Notes: generated by a model not told the origin, from the sequence alone. 64,000 nucleotides of DNA from Halobacillus sp. Marseille-P3879 (GCF_900240285.1 NZ_OESS01000001.1:1302001-1366000), one strand, 5' to 3'; shown: positions 42,587-51,333, numbered from the stretch's first letter. Made by a program: numbers and translations.

Positions 42587-43462
42587 ATGCGCGTAACACA
42601 AGGAATGTTGTCTAATAATATGCTGGGTAATTTGAGTAAAAGCTATAGTGAGATGGGGAAATATCAGGAACAGCTTTCAACAGGTAAAAAAATCAGCAAG
42701 CCTTCACAGGACCCTGTGGTGGCCATGAAAGGGATGAATTATCGCTCTCAGGCCGGTCAGGTGGAGCAGTTCCAGCGTAATATTGGGGAAGTTCATAACT
42801 GGATGGACAACAGCGATTCGGCATTAGACGAAGGCACTCAGGCGATTCAGAGGATTCGCGAGTTGAATGTTCAGGCCAGTAACGGAACGTATGAAGATGA
42901 TGAACGGGAAAATATAGCGAAAGAAGTCCGCCAGCTAAAAGAGCACTTAGGGGAGATTGCCAACACTGAGGTGAACGGAAAGCATATTTTTAATGGAGAA
43001 AATACGACCGAAAAGCCTGTGAATATGGATGATTTTACGATTGATTCGAATGATTCTCCTGTCGAGCTGGAAGTTTCCCCTGGAGTGAAACTGCAGGCTA
43101 ATGTAACACCTAGTTCTGTTTTTAACGAGGATTTATTTGCGGATATTGAAAAATTTGCTTCAGATTTAGAAAACGGGGCAAGCGAAGATGAGTTAGGAAG
43201 CAGCCTCAGTCAATTTGATGATCACGTGGATAGCTTTGTCGGTGAGCGGGCCGACTTAGGTGCACGAATGAACCGTGTGGAGCTCATTGAAGATCGTTTA
43301 GGAACTCAGGAAGAAAGCGCAAAACGTATGATGTCTGATAACGAAGATGCTGAAATCGAGAAAGTGATTACGGAACTAAAAACGCAGGAAAGTGTTCATC
43401 GTGCAGCTATGGGGGTTGGAGCCCGCGTGATGCAGCCATCTCTGATGGACTTTCTTAAGTGA
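42587..43462 (+). CDS. flgL: flagellar hook-associated protein FlgL (HAP3)
   Basis: The 291-residue protein begins MRVTQGMLSNNMLGNLSKSY and has QLSTGKKISKPSQDPVVAM, the flagellin-like N-terminal helix pattern, with matching C-terminal helices (IEKVITELKTQESVHRAAMG). It joins FlgK to the filament. B. subtilis FlgL has 298 residues. GGTGAGTGAG gives a weak ribosome binding site, and coupling with flgK is likely. Confidence 0.94.
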   Translation: MRVTQGMLSNNMLGNLSKSYSEMGKYQEQLSTGKKISKPSQDPVVAMKGMNYRSQAGQVEQFQRNIGEVHNWMDNSDSALDEGTQAIQRIRELNVQASNGTYEDDERENIAKEVRQLKEHLGEIANTEVNGKHIFNGENTTEKPVNMDDFTIDSNDSPVELEVSPGVKLQANVTPSSVFNEDLFADIEKFASDLENGASEDELGSSLSQFDDHVDSFVGERADLGARMNRVELIEDRLGTQEESAKRMMSDNEDAEIEKVITELKTQESVHRAAMGVGARVMQPSLMDFLK

Positions 43463-43521
43463 TAAAGAGAACAGGAAAATCCAGTGAAAGCTGGATTTTT
43501 TCCTTTGAGGAGGTTTTGCTT

Positions 43522-44073
43522 ATGAATGTACCTCAAATACAAATTCAATCAACACGGGCCAGGCTTGGACTAACTATTAATAAAGGACAGCAGACGATCC
43601 GTCAGCCCAAAGCCGAGCAGTCGATAGAGCAGCTGCAGGCGGAAATGTCGATTAAACAGCGGACCGGGCATCTGACGATTGATCAAACGAAAGCCTGGCA
43701 TAATATTGATTTAAAAAGCATAGCTGAGCGTACAAAAGAAACAGCGCAGGTCGGTGACCAGAAATGGATGGAAGGTCTAGCACGGGTTGCGTCAGAAGGC
43801 GATGAATTAATGCGTATTGAAGACGGAGGAAATCCGATTGCCGCCCAGGCCGAAAGAAATGCAGGGTTTGAGTTTGAGATTCAGCCGGGCGGCCGTCCTG
43901 CCTATGAACTAGTAGATATCAGCTACGAACCCGGCGATGCAGAAATCTCTGTCGAACCGCAAAAACCGATTATACACACGACGAAGCGGGATCCACAAAC
44001 TTCGGTGCAGCCAGGTAGCGTCAGCGGTTTTATGGAACAATATCCGGACTTAAAGATTGATTGGAAAGTGTAA
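43522..44073 (+). CDS. yviE: YviE (DUF6470) flagellar-operon protein
   Basis: The 183-residue protein has the typical N-terminus IQIQSTRARLGLTINKGQQ, followed by a repetitive stretch of short TI-x-Q-x-K/QP segments (TIRQPKAEQSIEQLQAEMSI) and a C-terminal ending YPDLKIDWKV. Its function is unknown. Position between flgL and fliW matches B. subtilis yviE. ATG 43522 follows GAGGAGG. A longer in-frame start at 43459 lies before that site. Confidence 0.85.
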   Translation: MNVPQIQIQSTRARLGLTINKGQQTIRQPKAEQSIEQLQAEMSIKQRTGHLTIDQTKAWHNIDLKSIAERTKETAQVGDQKWMEGLARVASEGDELMRIEDGGNPIAAQAERNAGFEFEIQPGGRPAYELVDISYEPGDAEISVEPQKPIIHTTKRDPQTSVQPGSVSGFMEQYPDLKIDWKV

Positions 44074-44088
44074 GGAAAGGAGCTGCCT

Positions 44089-44541
44089 ATGAAAATAGAA
44101 ACAAAATATTTTGGTCAAATAAATGTGGAAAGAGATGGGATTATTCATTTTGAACAAGGGCTGCCGGGATTTGAAAGTTATCAAGACTTTGTATTGCTGC
44201 CTGTTGATGAAGACGGCGTGTATTCAGCACTGCAGTCTGTAGAAGAACCGGGTATAGCATTAATTGTGACCAACCCCTACTTGTTTTACAAAGATTACGA
44301 ATTCGATTTAGATGAGAAATCACTGGAAGATGTTCAGTTAGAAAGGGCTGAGGATATAGCCGTGTACAGCGTAATTACTGTCCAGGAGCCTTTTACTCAA
44401 TCAACTTTAAATTTGCAGGCACCCGTTATTGTGAATATAGAGAAGAAATTAGGAAAGCAAGTCATTCTGCACGACACAAGCTATCGAACGAAACATCCAC
44501 TACTGCAGGAACAAGGCGGTGAAGCCCATGCTCGTCCTTAA
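44089..44541 (+). CDS. fliW: flagellar assembly factor FliW
   Basis: The 150-residue protein has the FliW pattern: [20 protein letters not shown] near residues 20-40 and [13 protein letters not shown]-type strands, with [19 protein letters not shown]. FliW binds CsrA to relieve its block of hag translation and also binds flagellin. AAAGGAG precedes the ATG. It overlaps csrA. Confidence 0.94.
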   Translation: MKIETKYFGQINVERDGIIHFEQGLPGFESYQDFVLLPVDEDGVYSALQSVEEPGIALIVTNPYLFYKDYEFDLDEKSLEDVQLERAEDIAVYSVITVQEPFTQSTLNLQAPVIVNIEKKLGKQVILHDTSYRTKHPLLQEQGGEAHARP

Positions 44542-44755
44542 CCGCAAAGCAGGAGAGTCCGTTCAGATCGGTGAAGACATCTCGATTAAAGTCGTTTCTG
44601 TAGAAGGCGGGCAGGTCAAGCTTGGGATCGATGCACCGAAACACGTCGATATCCACCGTCAGGAAGTATACGCTGCAATTAAAGAAGAAAATGCCGAAGC
44701 AGCAGTATTTAAAGAAAATCTGCTGAATATGTTAAAAAGTACAAAAAAGAATTAA
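44528..44755 (+). CDS. csrA: carbon storage regulator CsrA
   Basis: The 75-residue protein starts [20 protein letters not shown] and has [22 protein letters not shown], both diagnostic of CsrA. It binds GGA motifs in mRNA leaders. I favour ATG 44528 over the in-frame GTG 44519 because the family starts MLVL and GGCGGTGA lies just upstream. It lies 14 bases inside fliW. Its main target is probably hag next door. Confidence 0.95.
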   Translation: MLVLNRKAGESVQIGEDISIKVVSVEGGQVKLGIDAPKHVDIHRQEVYAAIKEENAEAAVFKENLLNMLKSTKKN

Positions 44756-44779
44756 ACTCCTGGCACAGCCGGTCGATAT
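44753..44779 (+). promoter_or_regulatory. sigma-D promoter of hag
   Basis: TAAA, a 15-base spacer and GTCGATAT match the sigma-D consensus at all but one position. The TAAA overlaps the csrA stop codon. The start of transcription should fall near 44787, giving a leader of about 95 bases. Confidence 0.75.
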
Positions 44780-44823
44780 AAGTAATGTAACGCATTACAA
44801 AAGTCGGCCGGCTGTTTGTTTTG
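44766..44823 (+). terminator. csrA terminator that embeds the hag promoter
   Basis: CAGCCGGTCGA and TCGGCCGGCTG form an 11-pair stem (one G-U) around an inner GTAATG / CATTAC hairpin, with TTTGTTTTG after it. The left arm holds part of the sigma-D -10 of hag. Confidence 0.6.
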
Positions 44824-44836
44824 TATAAAAGAATTT

Positions 44837-44876
44837 CACAAGGACGTGGAATTACTTACACATTCAAGGAGGAATT
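44837..44876 (+). promoter_or_regulatory. CsrA binding sites in the hag leader
   Basis: CACAAGGACGTG (44837-44848) places GGA in the loop of a three-pair hairpin and resembles the ACARGGAUGU consensus. TTCAAGGAGGAAT (44864-44876) is both the ribosome binding site and a second GGA site. This is the two-site layout known for B. subtilis hag. Confidence 0.6.
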
Positions 44877-44882
44877 ATTAAC

Positions 44883-46292
44883 ATGAGAATTAATCACAAT
44901 ATTGCAGCTTTAAACACACACCGTCAAATGGGACAAGCCAACCAGGGACAGCAGGCGTCTATGGAGAAACTCTCTTCCGGGCTTCGTATTAACAAAGCAG
45001 GAGACGACGCAGCGGGTCTTGCCATCTCTGAAAAAATGCGGGGACAGATTCGCGGTCTTGACCAGGCTTCCCGTAACTCTCAGGATGGGATTTCAATGGT
45101 ACAGACAGCTGAAGGTGCGTTGAACGAAAGTCATGATATCCTCCAGCGTATGCGTGAACTTTCGGTCCAATCTGCCAACGATACTAACACTGATACAGAC
45201 CGTGAGGAGCTTCAGAAAGAAGTAGATCAGTTGTCAGAAGAACTAACTCGGATTTCTGACGATACAGAGTTTAACACGCAAAAACTTCTTGATGGCTCAT
45301 TTGAAGGAACGCTTCAAATTGGATCTAATGAGGGACAAAATCTAGGCATAGAAATTGGTGAGATGGGGGCAGAAGCATTAGGAGTTGCTAGTAACGAAGG
45401 TGTTAATTTTGAAGTTGGGGACTCAACAGCTGCTAATACTACAGGGGCTCTAGAGAATGACACAACTTATTCAGTAGTAGAGCTTGGAGAAGAAGTGAAT
45501 ATTGCGGACGATGGAGATAATGGTAGCATAGATGCTAAATTTGGCCTTGAAGATTCTAATGGAGAGGTCGTAGCTGTTAGTGAGGATGGAAGTGAATACC
45601 ATGCTTTGAAAAATGCTACAAAAGAATCTGAGCTAGGTGAGGACGCTTTGGCGGAATCTGATATTACATCTAACGATGGAGCAAAATTTGATGACCCTGT
45701 AACTTCAGGAACAGTTACTACAAATGGCGCAGGTGACAGTTTAACTGGTGCTACTGCCACTATAAAATTTGATGGGGGAGAGAGTCTTACATCTGGTGAA
45801 TATACAGTTGTAGACGATAGCCATAATGATATATCTTCTGGAGAAAATGGGCTTGTGGATAATAAAGGTAACTTAGTAGCAGTGAGCTCGGATGGAGAAG
45901 ATTGGGATACTGTAAGTGGAGAAGATTTATTTACCTCTACCACTACTCTAGATACATCAGACCAAAAAATATCAGTTGAAGGTGACGGAGGGATTGATAT
46001 TTCGTCTCAAACAGCAGCTGACAAAGCTATTACCACCATCGACGGTGCAATTGAATCAGTATCAGCTGAACGTTCTAAACTAGGTGCTGTACAAAACCGT
46101 TTAGACCACACAATCAATAACCTTGGTACATCTTCTGAAAACTTAACAGCTGCGGAATCCCGTATCCGTGACGTTGATATGGCAGAAGAGCAGATGAACC
46201 AAACAAAGAATTCTATTCTTGGGCAGGCATCTCAAGCGATGATGGCTCAAGCAAATCAGTTACCGCAGGGAGTTCTTCAACTTCTTCAATAA
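44883..46292 (+). CDS. hag: flagellin Hag
   Basis: The 469-residue protein has conserved flagellin ends: MRINHNIAALNTHRQMG and EKLSSGLRINKAGDDAAGLA, and SRIRDVDMAEEQMNQTK with MAQANQLPQGVLQLLQ at the C-terminus. The middle (about 165-375) is variable, Ser/Thr/Gly/Asp/Glu-rich and absent from the 304-residue B. subtilis flagellin, so the filament should carry an outer D2/D3 domain. The middle is more AT-rich and uses different codons than the ends. Export is by the type III flagellar route; no signal peptide is present. Confidence 0.96.
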   Translation: MRINHNIAALNTHRQMGQANQGQQASMEKLSSGLRINKAGDDAAGLAISEKMRGQIRGLDQASRNSQDGISMVQTAEGALNESHDILQRMRELSVQSANDTNTDTDREELQKEVDQLSEELTRISDDTEFNTQKLLDGSFEGTLQIGSNEGQNLGIEIGEMGAEALGVASNEGVNFEVGDSTAANTTGALENDTTYSVVELGEEVNIADDGDNGSIDAKFGLEDSNGEVVAVSEDGSEYHALKNATKESELGEDALAESDITSNDGAKFDDPVTSGTVTTNGAGDSLTGATATIKFDGGESLTSGEYTVVDDSHNDISSGENGLVDNKGNLVAVSSDGEDWDTVSGEDLFTSTTTLDTSDQKISVEGDGGIDISSQTAADKAITTIDGAIESVSAERSKLGAVQNRLDHTINNLGTSSENLTAAESRIRDVDMAEEQMNQTKNSILGQASQAMMAQANQLPQGVLQLLQ

Positions 46293-46302
46293 TGAAAGAG
46301 TC

Positions 46303-46334
46303 AAAGGAGGCGCCAATGAGGTGTCTTCTTTTTT
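46303..46334 (+). terminator. terminator of hag
   Basis: AAAGGAGGCGCC and GGTGTCTTC form a stem with three G-U pairs, followed by six T. Confidence 0.65.
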
Positions 46335-46446
46335 CGTGTTTATTCGCTGAATTACTAGGGAGTAACCTACTAACTCTTTAACTAACTTTATGAGACTTCA
46401 TTATTTATATAAAAACGTTACTAGGAAGTTTAATAGTTTAATTTCC

Positions 46447-46473
46447 TCAACATTTGACTAATAAGTCCGATAT
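46447..46473 (+). promoter_or_regulatory. sigma-D promoter of flaG-fliDST
   Basis: TCAA, a 15-base spacer and TCCGATAT match sigma-D well. It sits 36 bases before flaG, with GAGGAGT as ribosome site. Confidence 0.65.
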
Positions 46474-46508
46474 AAAAAAAAACTACATAATATGAGGAGT
46501 TGTAGAAG

Positions 46509-46880
46509 GTGGATGTCAAACAAAACATGACCCAATCACAGCTCCTGCAGAGAAGTGCACAGCAGCTTGGTGACGTTACAACGGTTCAGGAGAATTTAAG
46601 AGAATTAAAGAAAAAGCCTTTAAAAGAAGATACAAACTATGATCTTTACCCTTCTCCAAAGGAAGAGAGTAAAGAGATGGTAGATGGGTTAAATGAAATA
46701 TTGGAAAATAAGGAAACGTCTCTTCGTTTTCAATTTCATGACAAGCTTGAGGAATACTATGTAACAATTATAGATAGTGACACGGAGGAAGTGGTGAAGG
46801 AGATCCCTCCTAAGAAGATGTTGGATTACCACGCTGCGATGGCTGAATTTCTCGGCTTACTCGTAGATGATAAAGGATAA
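46509..46880 (+). CDS. flaG: FlaG-family flagellar protein (YvyC)
   Basis: The 123-residue protein has the FlaG C-terminal domain: LRFQFHDKLEEYYVTIIDSD, EEVVKEIPPKKMLDYHAAM and EFLGLLVDDK. The N-terminal half is polar and disordered. FlaG influences filament length in other bacteria. The GTG start at 46509 is followed by an overlapping genetic layout typical of flaG-fliD. It is the first gene in this operon. Confidence 0.88.
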   Translation: MDVKQNMTQSQLLQRSAQQLGDVTTVQENLRELKKKPLKEDTNYDLYPSPKEESKEMVDGLNEILENKETSLRFQFHDKLEEYYVTIIDSDTEEVVKEIPPKKMLDYHAAMAEFLGLLVDDKG

Positions 46881-46891
46881 GAGGTGAAAAT

Positions 46892-48376
46892 ATGAGTGGC
46901 ATGAGAGTAGCGGGTAACGCTACAGGTATGGATATCAATCAGATCGTTGATGATTTAATGACAGCGGAACGCGAGCCTTTAAATAAAATGGAGCAGGATA
47001 AGACGAGCATTGAATGGGAGCGCGATGCTTATCGTGATGTGAATAAAGACTTTCTAGAACTCGATAATCTCGCTCTTGATATGAAGCTGGATCGTACATT
47101 CCAATCGAAAGAGGCTTCTTCTTCAGGGGCTGCTGTAAGTGCCGAGGCTGGATCTGAAGCCGGAGAAGGCCGTTATGATGTAGAAGTGACGCAGTTAGCT
47201 TCAGCTGCCTATAACATCAGTGAGAATAAATTATCTCCTTCTGAGGAGGAAAAGATTGATCCTGATGGAGCGGTCAGCGAACAGTTTCCTGACTGGACGA
47301 ATGATGGATCCTTTACTATTACGACTAGTGAAGGAGATGAAACATTTGAAATCGAAGATGCTGATTCTTTAAATGATGTTTTAAGAGATATAAGTGATGC
47401 GGGTATTGGGGTGCGCGCATTCTATGATGAAAGTGCAGATAAAGTAATGATGGAGCGGTCAGAAACCGGAAATCGAATGGAAGGAAATGAAATACAGTTC
47501 TCGGGTGACGGTGCCGGTTTTCTAGAAGATACTCTTGGCCTGAACAATGAAAGAGGCGGAGAAGACGCTGAATTTAATTATGGGGATGAGGATTTTAAAG
47601 TAACTTCTCACGACAACAATTACTCTATTAACGGTTTAGACCTTACGTTTAATGAAGTCGGCTCCTCTACTGTCAATGTGACGAATAATGTGGATGGTGC
47701 AGTAGAAAAGATTACTGATTTCGTTGATAAATACAACGACATCATAGAAGGACTCGGCGAGAAATTAAATGAACGGAAGAATCGAGATTATCCTCCCCTA
47801 ACCGAAGAGCAGAAGGACGAAATGGAAGACGATGAAATTGAAAAATGGGAAGAACAGGCGAAGAAAGGTCTTCTTCAGAATGATTCTGTTATCTCAGGTG
47901 CTCTCTCTCAAATGAGAAACAGTTGGTATAGTAATGTCGAAAATAATGGGGACTTCGAGCATCTTTCTGAAATTGGAATAGATACTTCTTCTGATTATCG
48001 TGAACGTGGAAAGCTTGAAGTGGACGAAAATAAGCTTCGTGATGCGTTATCGCAGGATGCCGATTCGGTGAAGAAGTTATTTGCTAATGATGGAGAAGGG
48101 AACTCCAAAGGAATTGTCCGTCAGATTGAAGATACGATTGCAAATACGCGTCAATCTATTGAACGTAAGGCAGGTAAGGAGACCAGCTTGAATCAATCGT
48201 TTACTTTAGGCAGGGATATCGTTGACCTTGAAGAACGTATGCTGAATTTTGAAGATAAGTTAACGACTGTAGAAAATCGCTACTGGGATCAATTCGGTGC
48301 AATGGAAGAAGCGATCCAGGAAATGAACTCACAGTCTGCCTATATTCAGCAGAACTTCGGTGGAGGCATGATGTAA
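46892..48376 (+). CDS. fliD: flagellar cap protein FliD (HAP2)
   Basis: The 494-residue protein begins with the FliD N-terminal MDINQIVDDLMTAEREPLNK and ERDAYRDVNKDFLELDN. It has VTQLASAAYNIS in the middle and C-terminal helices with EERMLNFEDKLTTVENRYWDQF-type sequence and YIQQNFGGGMM. It caps the growing filament. B. subtilis FliD has 498 residues. It is acidic like FlgK. AAGAGGTG precedes the ATG. Confidence 0.95.
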   Translation: MSGMRVAGNATGMDINQIVDDLMTAEREPLNKMEQDKTSIEWERDAYRDVNKDFLELDNLALDMKLDRTFQSKEASSSGAAVSAEAGSEAGEGRYDVEVTQLASAAYNISENKLSPSEEEKIDPDGAVSEQFPDWTNDGSFTITTSEGDETFEIEDADSLNDVLRDISDAGIGVRAFYDESADKVMMERSETGNRMEGNEIQFSGDGAGFLEDTLGLNNERGGEDAEFNYGDEDFKVTSHDNNYSINGLDLTFNEVGSSTVNVTNNVDGAVEKITDFVDKYNDIIEGLGEKLNERKNRDYPPLTEEQKDEMEDDEIEKWEEQAKKGLLQNDSVISGALSQMRNSWYSNVENNGDFEHLSEIGIDTSSDYRERGKLEVDENKLRDALSQDADSVKKLFANDGEGNSKGIVRQIEDTIANTRQSIERKAGKETSLNQSFTLGRDIVDLEERMLNFEDKLTTVENRYWDQFGAMEEAIQEMNSQSAYIQQNFGGGMM

Positions 48377-48399
48377 TGATTATAAGGAGTGGTTTTTAG

Positions 48400-48789
48400 A
48401 TGTCTATTCAAGCCTATCAAAACAATTCAGTAGAAACGGCTTCTCCCGGTGAGCTGACGTTAATGCTTTATAATGGCTGCATTAAGTTTATCCGTGCCGG
48501 GAAGAAAGCAATGGAAAAGAAAGATTTTGCTAAAAAAAATGAAGGGCTGCAGAAAGCGCAGGCGATTATCCGCGAGCTGATGGTGACGATGAATCAGGAT
48601 TATGCGGTAGCGGATGAGGTACTTCCTTTATACGATTACATGCTTCGTCGCTTGATCGAAGCGAATACGCAGAATGACGTGGAGATTCTTGATGAAGTCG
48701 AGAAGCTCGTTACGGAATTTCGTGATACGTGGAAGCAGGTTCTCATTCAATCACGCAAGGCTCAATATGGAAAAGGCGGTACGGCTTAA
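48400..48789 (+). CDS. fliS: flagellin export chaperone FliS
   Basis: The 129-residue helical protein starts with AYQNNSVETASPGELTLMLY, followed by NGCIKFIRAGKKAMEKKDF, the FliS signature. It holds flagellin in an export-ready form. ATAAGGAG precedes the ATG. It overlaps the next gene by one base (TAATG). Confidence 0.95.
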   Translation: MSIQAYQNNSVETASPGELTLMLYNGCIKFIRAGKKAMEKKDFAKKNEGLQKAQAIIRELMVTMNQDYAVADEVLPLYDYMLRRLIEANTQNDVEILDEVEKLVTEFRDTWKQVLIQSRKAQYGKGGTA

Positions 48790-49142
48790 TGAGCAGCTGG
48801 GCCGTCTTTTTGCAGTATACGGAAGAGTTATCACAGCAGGTAAATCAAAAGGTGAAGGACGAGAACCGAAGCCAGGTGATACAAGAGGTGCAGCGGCTGC
48901 TGGAGGAGCGTGCTAAGTTATTAAAGGATTTGCCGCAGCCAGCAGATAATGAGGAGAAAGAAATGGTTAAACAAGTGATGCGTTTAGGCCTGGATATTAA
49001 TCAGAAGCTTGAGTTTTTATTTAAGGACTTAAAGGTAGAGATGAGGCATATGAAACAGCAGAAGTCGAGTAATCAGAAATATACCAACCCCTACCACAGT
49101 GTGGCTTCTTATGACGGCATGTTCATGGATCGTAAGAAATAA
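48789..49142 (+). CDS. fliT: FliT-like flagellar chaperone
   Basis: The 117-residue coiled protein (FLQYTEELSQQVNQKVKDEN, VIQEVQRLLEERAKLLKDL) lies directly after fliS with a TAATG junction, as fliT does in B. subtilis (113 residues). The C-terminal region has YTNPYHSVASYDGMFMD, where FliT-like proteins carry the partner-binding tail. The assignment rests on size, helicity and position more than on residues. Confidence 0.7.
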   Translation: MSSWAVFLQYTEELSQQVNQKVKDENRSQVIQEVQRLLEERAKLLKDLPQPADNEEKEMVKQVMRLGLDINQKLEFLFKDLKVEMRHMKQQKSSNQKYTNPYHSVASYDGMFMDRKK

Positions 49143-49507
49143 TGAGGCAGAATCGATTAACAGTTTCCCAGTTTTATGAACTGAAGGACTATATGAGGAC
49201 ATTATCTGATATTAGCCATCACTTTTATGGTCTGGAAAAGGGATACTCCGATATGGAGCTTGCTCATATGATCGCTGATTTTGAGAAAGCTGATCATCAT
49301 CACTCTACTGTCGCTGCTGTGCTTGGTGAGAAAGCTTCAAACGAAAGGTTCAATGAGTTCCGTGACATTGTTTTATTACTGGAGGAGTGGGTCGAAGCCC
49401 ATATGGGAGATAAGAAAAATCAACTGCTGAGTGAAAAGCTTATGCCTCGTTTTGAACAATGGAAAACTGACATTCAGGCTGGTTTACTGCCTTATCTTAC
49501 TCATTAA
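49142..49507 (+). CDS. uncharacterised protein in the fliDST operon
   Basis: The 121-residue protein starts MRQNRLTVSQFYELKDYMRT and ends LPYLTH. It is helical, hydrophilic and contains a His-rich turn (KADHHHSTVAAV). It has no signal peptide or membrane segment. The ATG shares one base with the fliT stop, so translation is coupled. I do not recognise a family. A flagellar export or assembly role is suggested only by the operon. A strong terminator follows. Confidence 0.7.
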   Translation: MRQNRLTVSQFYELKDYMRTLSDISHHFYGLEKGYSDMELAHMIADFEKADHHHSTVAAVLGEKASNERFNEFRDIVLLLEEWVEAHMGDKKNQLLSEKLMPRFEQWKTDIQAGLLPYLTH

Positions 49508-49546
49508 AAAGAGCCTCTCCGCTTAAGGGAAAGGCTCTTTTTTTTC
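49506..49546. terminator. bidirectional terminator after the fliDST operon
   Basis: AAGAGCCT and AGGCTCTT form an eight-pair stem with a further internal CTC-type pairing, followed by eight T. It also lies directly after the stop of the minus-strand importer operon. Confidence 0.85.
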
Positions 49547-49548
49547 GA

Positions 49549-50553
49549 TTAATTATTGATAAATGTGGTATCTACTAACCCATTTAAGTTCGGTTTCTCT
49601 TCAAGGAACTGCAGTTCATAGGAAGAGTCGGCAAACATTTGGATTTCTTTTTCATCCACTTCGTAGGTGAAGTTCATGCGTTCCCAGGAGCTGTCAACTA
49701 CTTCCTGAGATAATTCCTGATCTGTGATTTCTTTGATTTTATCAATCGCAATTTGTTTGGATTCTTCAGGGTTCTCGTTTACAAAGTCTGTTGCTTTTTT
49801 GTGGGCATCCACCAGGTTTTGAATAAGGGCTGGATCTTTTTCTTTTAATCTTTCAGAAGTAACAAATACAGAAGCCGGCATATCAGCATTGTGAGCCACT
49901 TCATCATTCTGGAACATCACTTCGCCTGTACCCTCCGCTTCAATGTAAGCTGCCCATGGTTCCGGAACAGCCGCTACGTCTACTTTGCCTGCTTCAAACA
50001 TGCTGCTGTAAGTTGCTGGTTTGCCTGTTACGTGTTTCATTTCTCCATCAAGACGGTCCGATGTAATATCGAATTCATTCATCATCAATGTTTCAAACTG
50101 GACATCGTGTGTACATCCAACGCGGGGTGAAATAAAGGTTTTGCCTTTAATATCTTCTGCGGACTCGATATCTGCACCATTTCTTTTCATAATCACGGTT
50201 CCGCCGGTAGCTCCTGCAGCTACGACGTTAATCTCTGCTCCGCTTGTAAAGTGGTTCATGGCAGGGCCTGGTCCGACAATCCCACCTTCGATTTCTCCCG
50301 TTTCAACTGCCGTCATAAACGCCGATCCATCTGGAAAGTATTGATAATTTACTTCTGTGCCATCCGGCAGTGTTTCTTCATAAAATTCTTTCTCTTCAGC
50401 TACCATTCCTGCAGCGTGGTCAATGTTAGGGAAGTATCCGATCGTTACTTCATCCCCTGAACCAGAACTGCTGGTAGAGCCTTCTTCGCTTCCGCATGCT
50501 GCTAGAATGCCTGCTAGTGCGATTAAACTTATGATGGTAAAAATTCTCTTCAT
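49549..50553 (-). CDS. ABC transporter substrate-binding lipoprotein (NMT1/SsuA-like)
   Basis: The 334-residue protein has a lipoprotein signal with lipobox LAAC near residue 17-20, then a Ser/Gly linker and a two-lobe NMT1/THI5-type domain (VTIGYFPNIDHAAGMVAEE, FISPRVGCTHDVQFETLM, VDVAAVPEPWAAYIEAEG). This family binds sulfonates, taurine, nitrate or pyrimidine precursors. Substrate is not determined. It is the third gene of an ATPase-permease-binding protein operon. Confidence 0.88.
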   Translation of the reverse strand: MKRIFTIISLIALAGILAACGSEEGSTSSSGSGDEVTIGYFPNIDHAAGMVAEEKEFYEETLPDGTEVNYQYFPDGSAFMTAVETGEIEGGIVGPGPAMNHFTSGAEINVVAAGATGGTVIMKRNGADIESAEDIKGKTFISPRVGCTHDVQFETLMMNEFDITSDRLDGEMKHVTGKPATYSSMFEAGKVDVAAVPEPWAAYIEAEGTGEVMFQNDEVAHNADMPASVFVTSERLKEKDPALIQNLVDAHKKATDFVNENPEESKQIAIDKIKEITDQELSQEVVDSSWERMNFTYEVDEKEIQMFADSSYELQFLEEKPNLNGLVDTTFINN

Positions 50554-50574
50554 CTATCCTCTTCCTTTCTTTAT

Positions 50575-51333
50575 TTACGCTAATCCCCAGCGGCTTCTTA
50601 CGTTTTTCTCAAGTTTAGAAAAAATGAACTGATCCGCAATGGCCCCAATTACACCAATAATTATAATAATTCCAACTACCTGATCCATTCGAGCATAGTC
50701 CTGTGCATAGGCTAGTGAGTAGCCGAGGCCGGGACCGTTACTTAGAAGCTCTCCTGCCATTAATGCTCTCCAGCTGAAAGCCCAGGCCAGTCTCAGACCG
50801 CTCATGAAGTAAGGTACGCTCGATGGTACTTCTACTCTAAAGAACATACTTAAACCGCTTGTTCCCATTGTTTTTGCAGCTCTGACGAATTGCGGGGGAA
50901 CGCTTTGGATCGCTGTCCGTACATTCAGGGCCATAACAAACGTCCCGCCGAGAACAACAACAAAGATAACGGCAAATTCGGAAAAACCAAACAGCATAAT
51001 GGCTAACGGTACCCAAACAATACTTGGAATACTCTGCATCGCGATTAAGTACATACCGGCTGTTTCATCTGCCTGTTTTGATTTTCCTAAGATCACACCT
51101 AATGCGGTGCCAAAAGCAATCGCCATAGAAAGCCCGATTAATAAATGTTTAAAGCTTGCTCCTAATGCACTAAAAAAATCTCCCTGTGTAAAACCGTTGT
51201 ACAAAGCTTCTCCTACACTGACTGGTGATGGAAAAACGATTTCTTCAAGCAGTCCAGAAGTAAAAACCAATTGCCATGATCCGATAACAACGAGTAAAAA
51301 AACAATACGTTTAATAAGAATATTCAACTTCAT
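50575..51333 (-). CDS. ABC transporter permease (SsuC/TauC-like)
   Basis: The 252-residue protein has six predicted membrane segments and the binding-protein-dependent permease loop (FVRAAKTMGTSGLSMFFRVE) that docks to the ATPase. AWRALMAGELLSN-type sequence near residues 190-200 is typical of the SsuC/NrtB group. Its start overlaps the ATPase gene by 23 bases. Confidence 0.88.
   Translation of the reverse strand: MKLNILIKRIVFLLVVIGSWQLVFTSGLLEEIVFPSPVSVGEALYNGFTQGDFFSALGASFKHLLIGLSMAIAFGTALGVILGKSKQADETAGMYLIAMQSIPSIVWVPLAIMLFGFSEFAVIFVVVLGGTFVMALNVRTAIQSVPPQFVRAAKTMGTSGLSMFFRVEVPSSVPYFMSGLRLAWAFSWRALMAGELLSNGPGLGYSLAYAQDYARMDQVVGIIIIIGVIGAIADQFIFSKLEKNVRSRWGLA

Noticed and set aside
45467-45943. 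158-codon ORF antisense to the flagellin gene
   Set aside because: It is a Ser/Pro-rich shadow of the low-complexity flagellin centre and lacks a start context.
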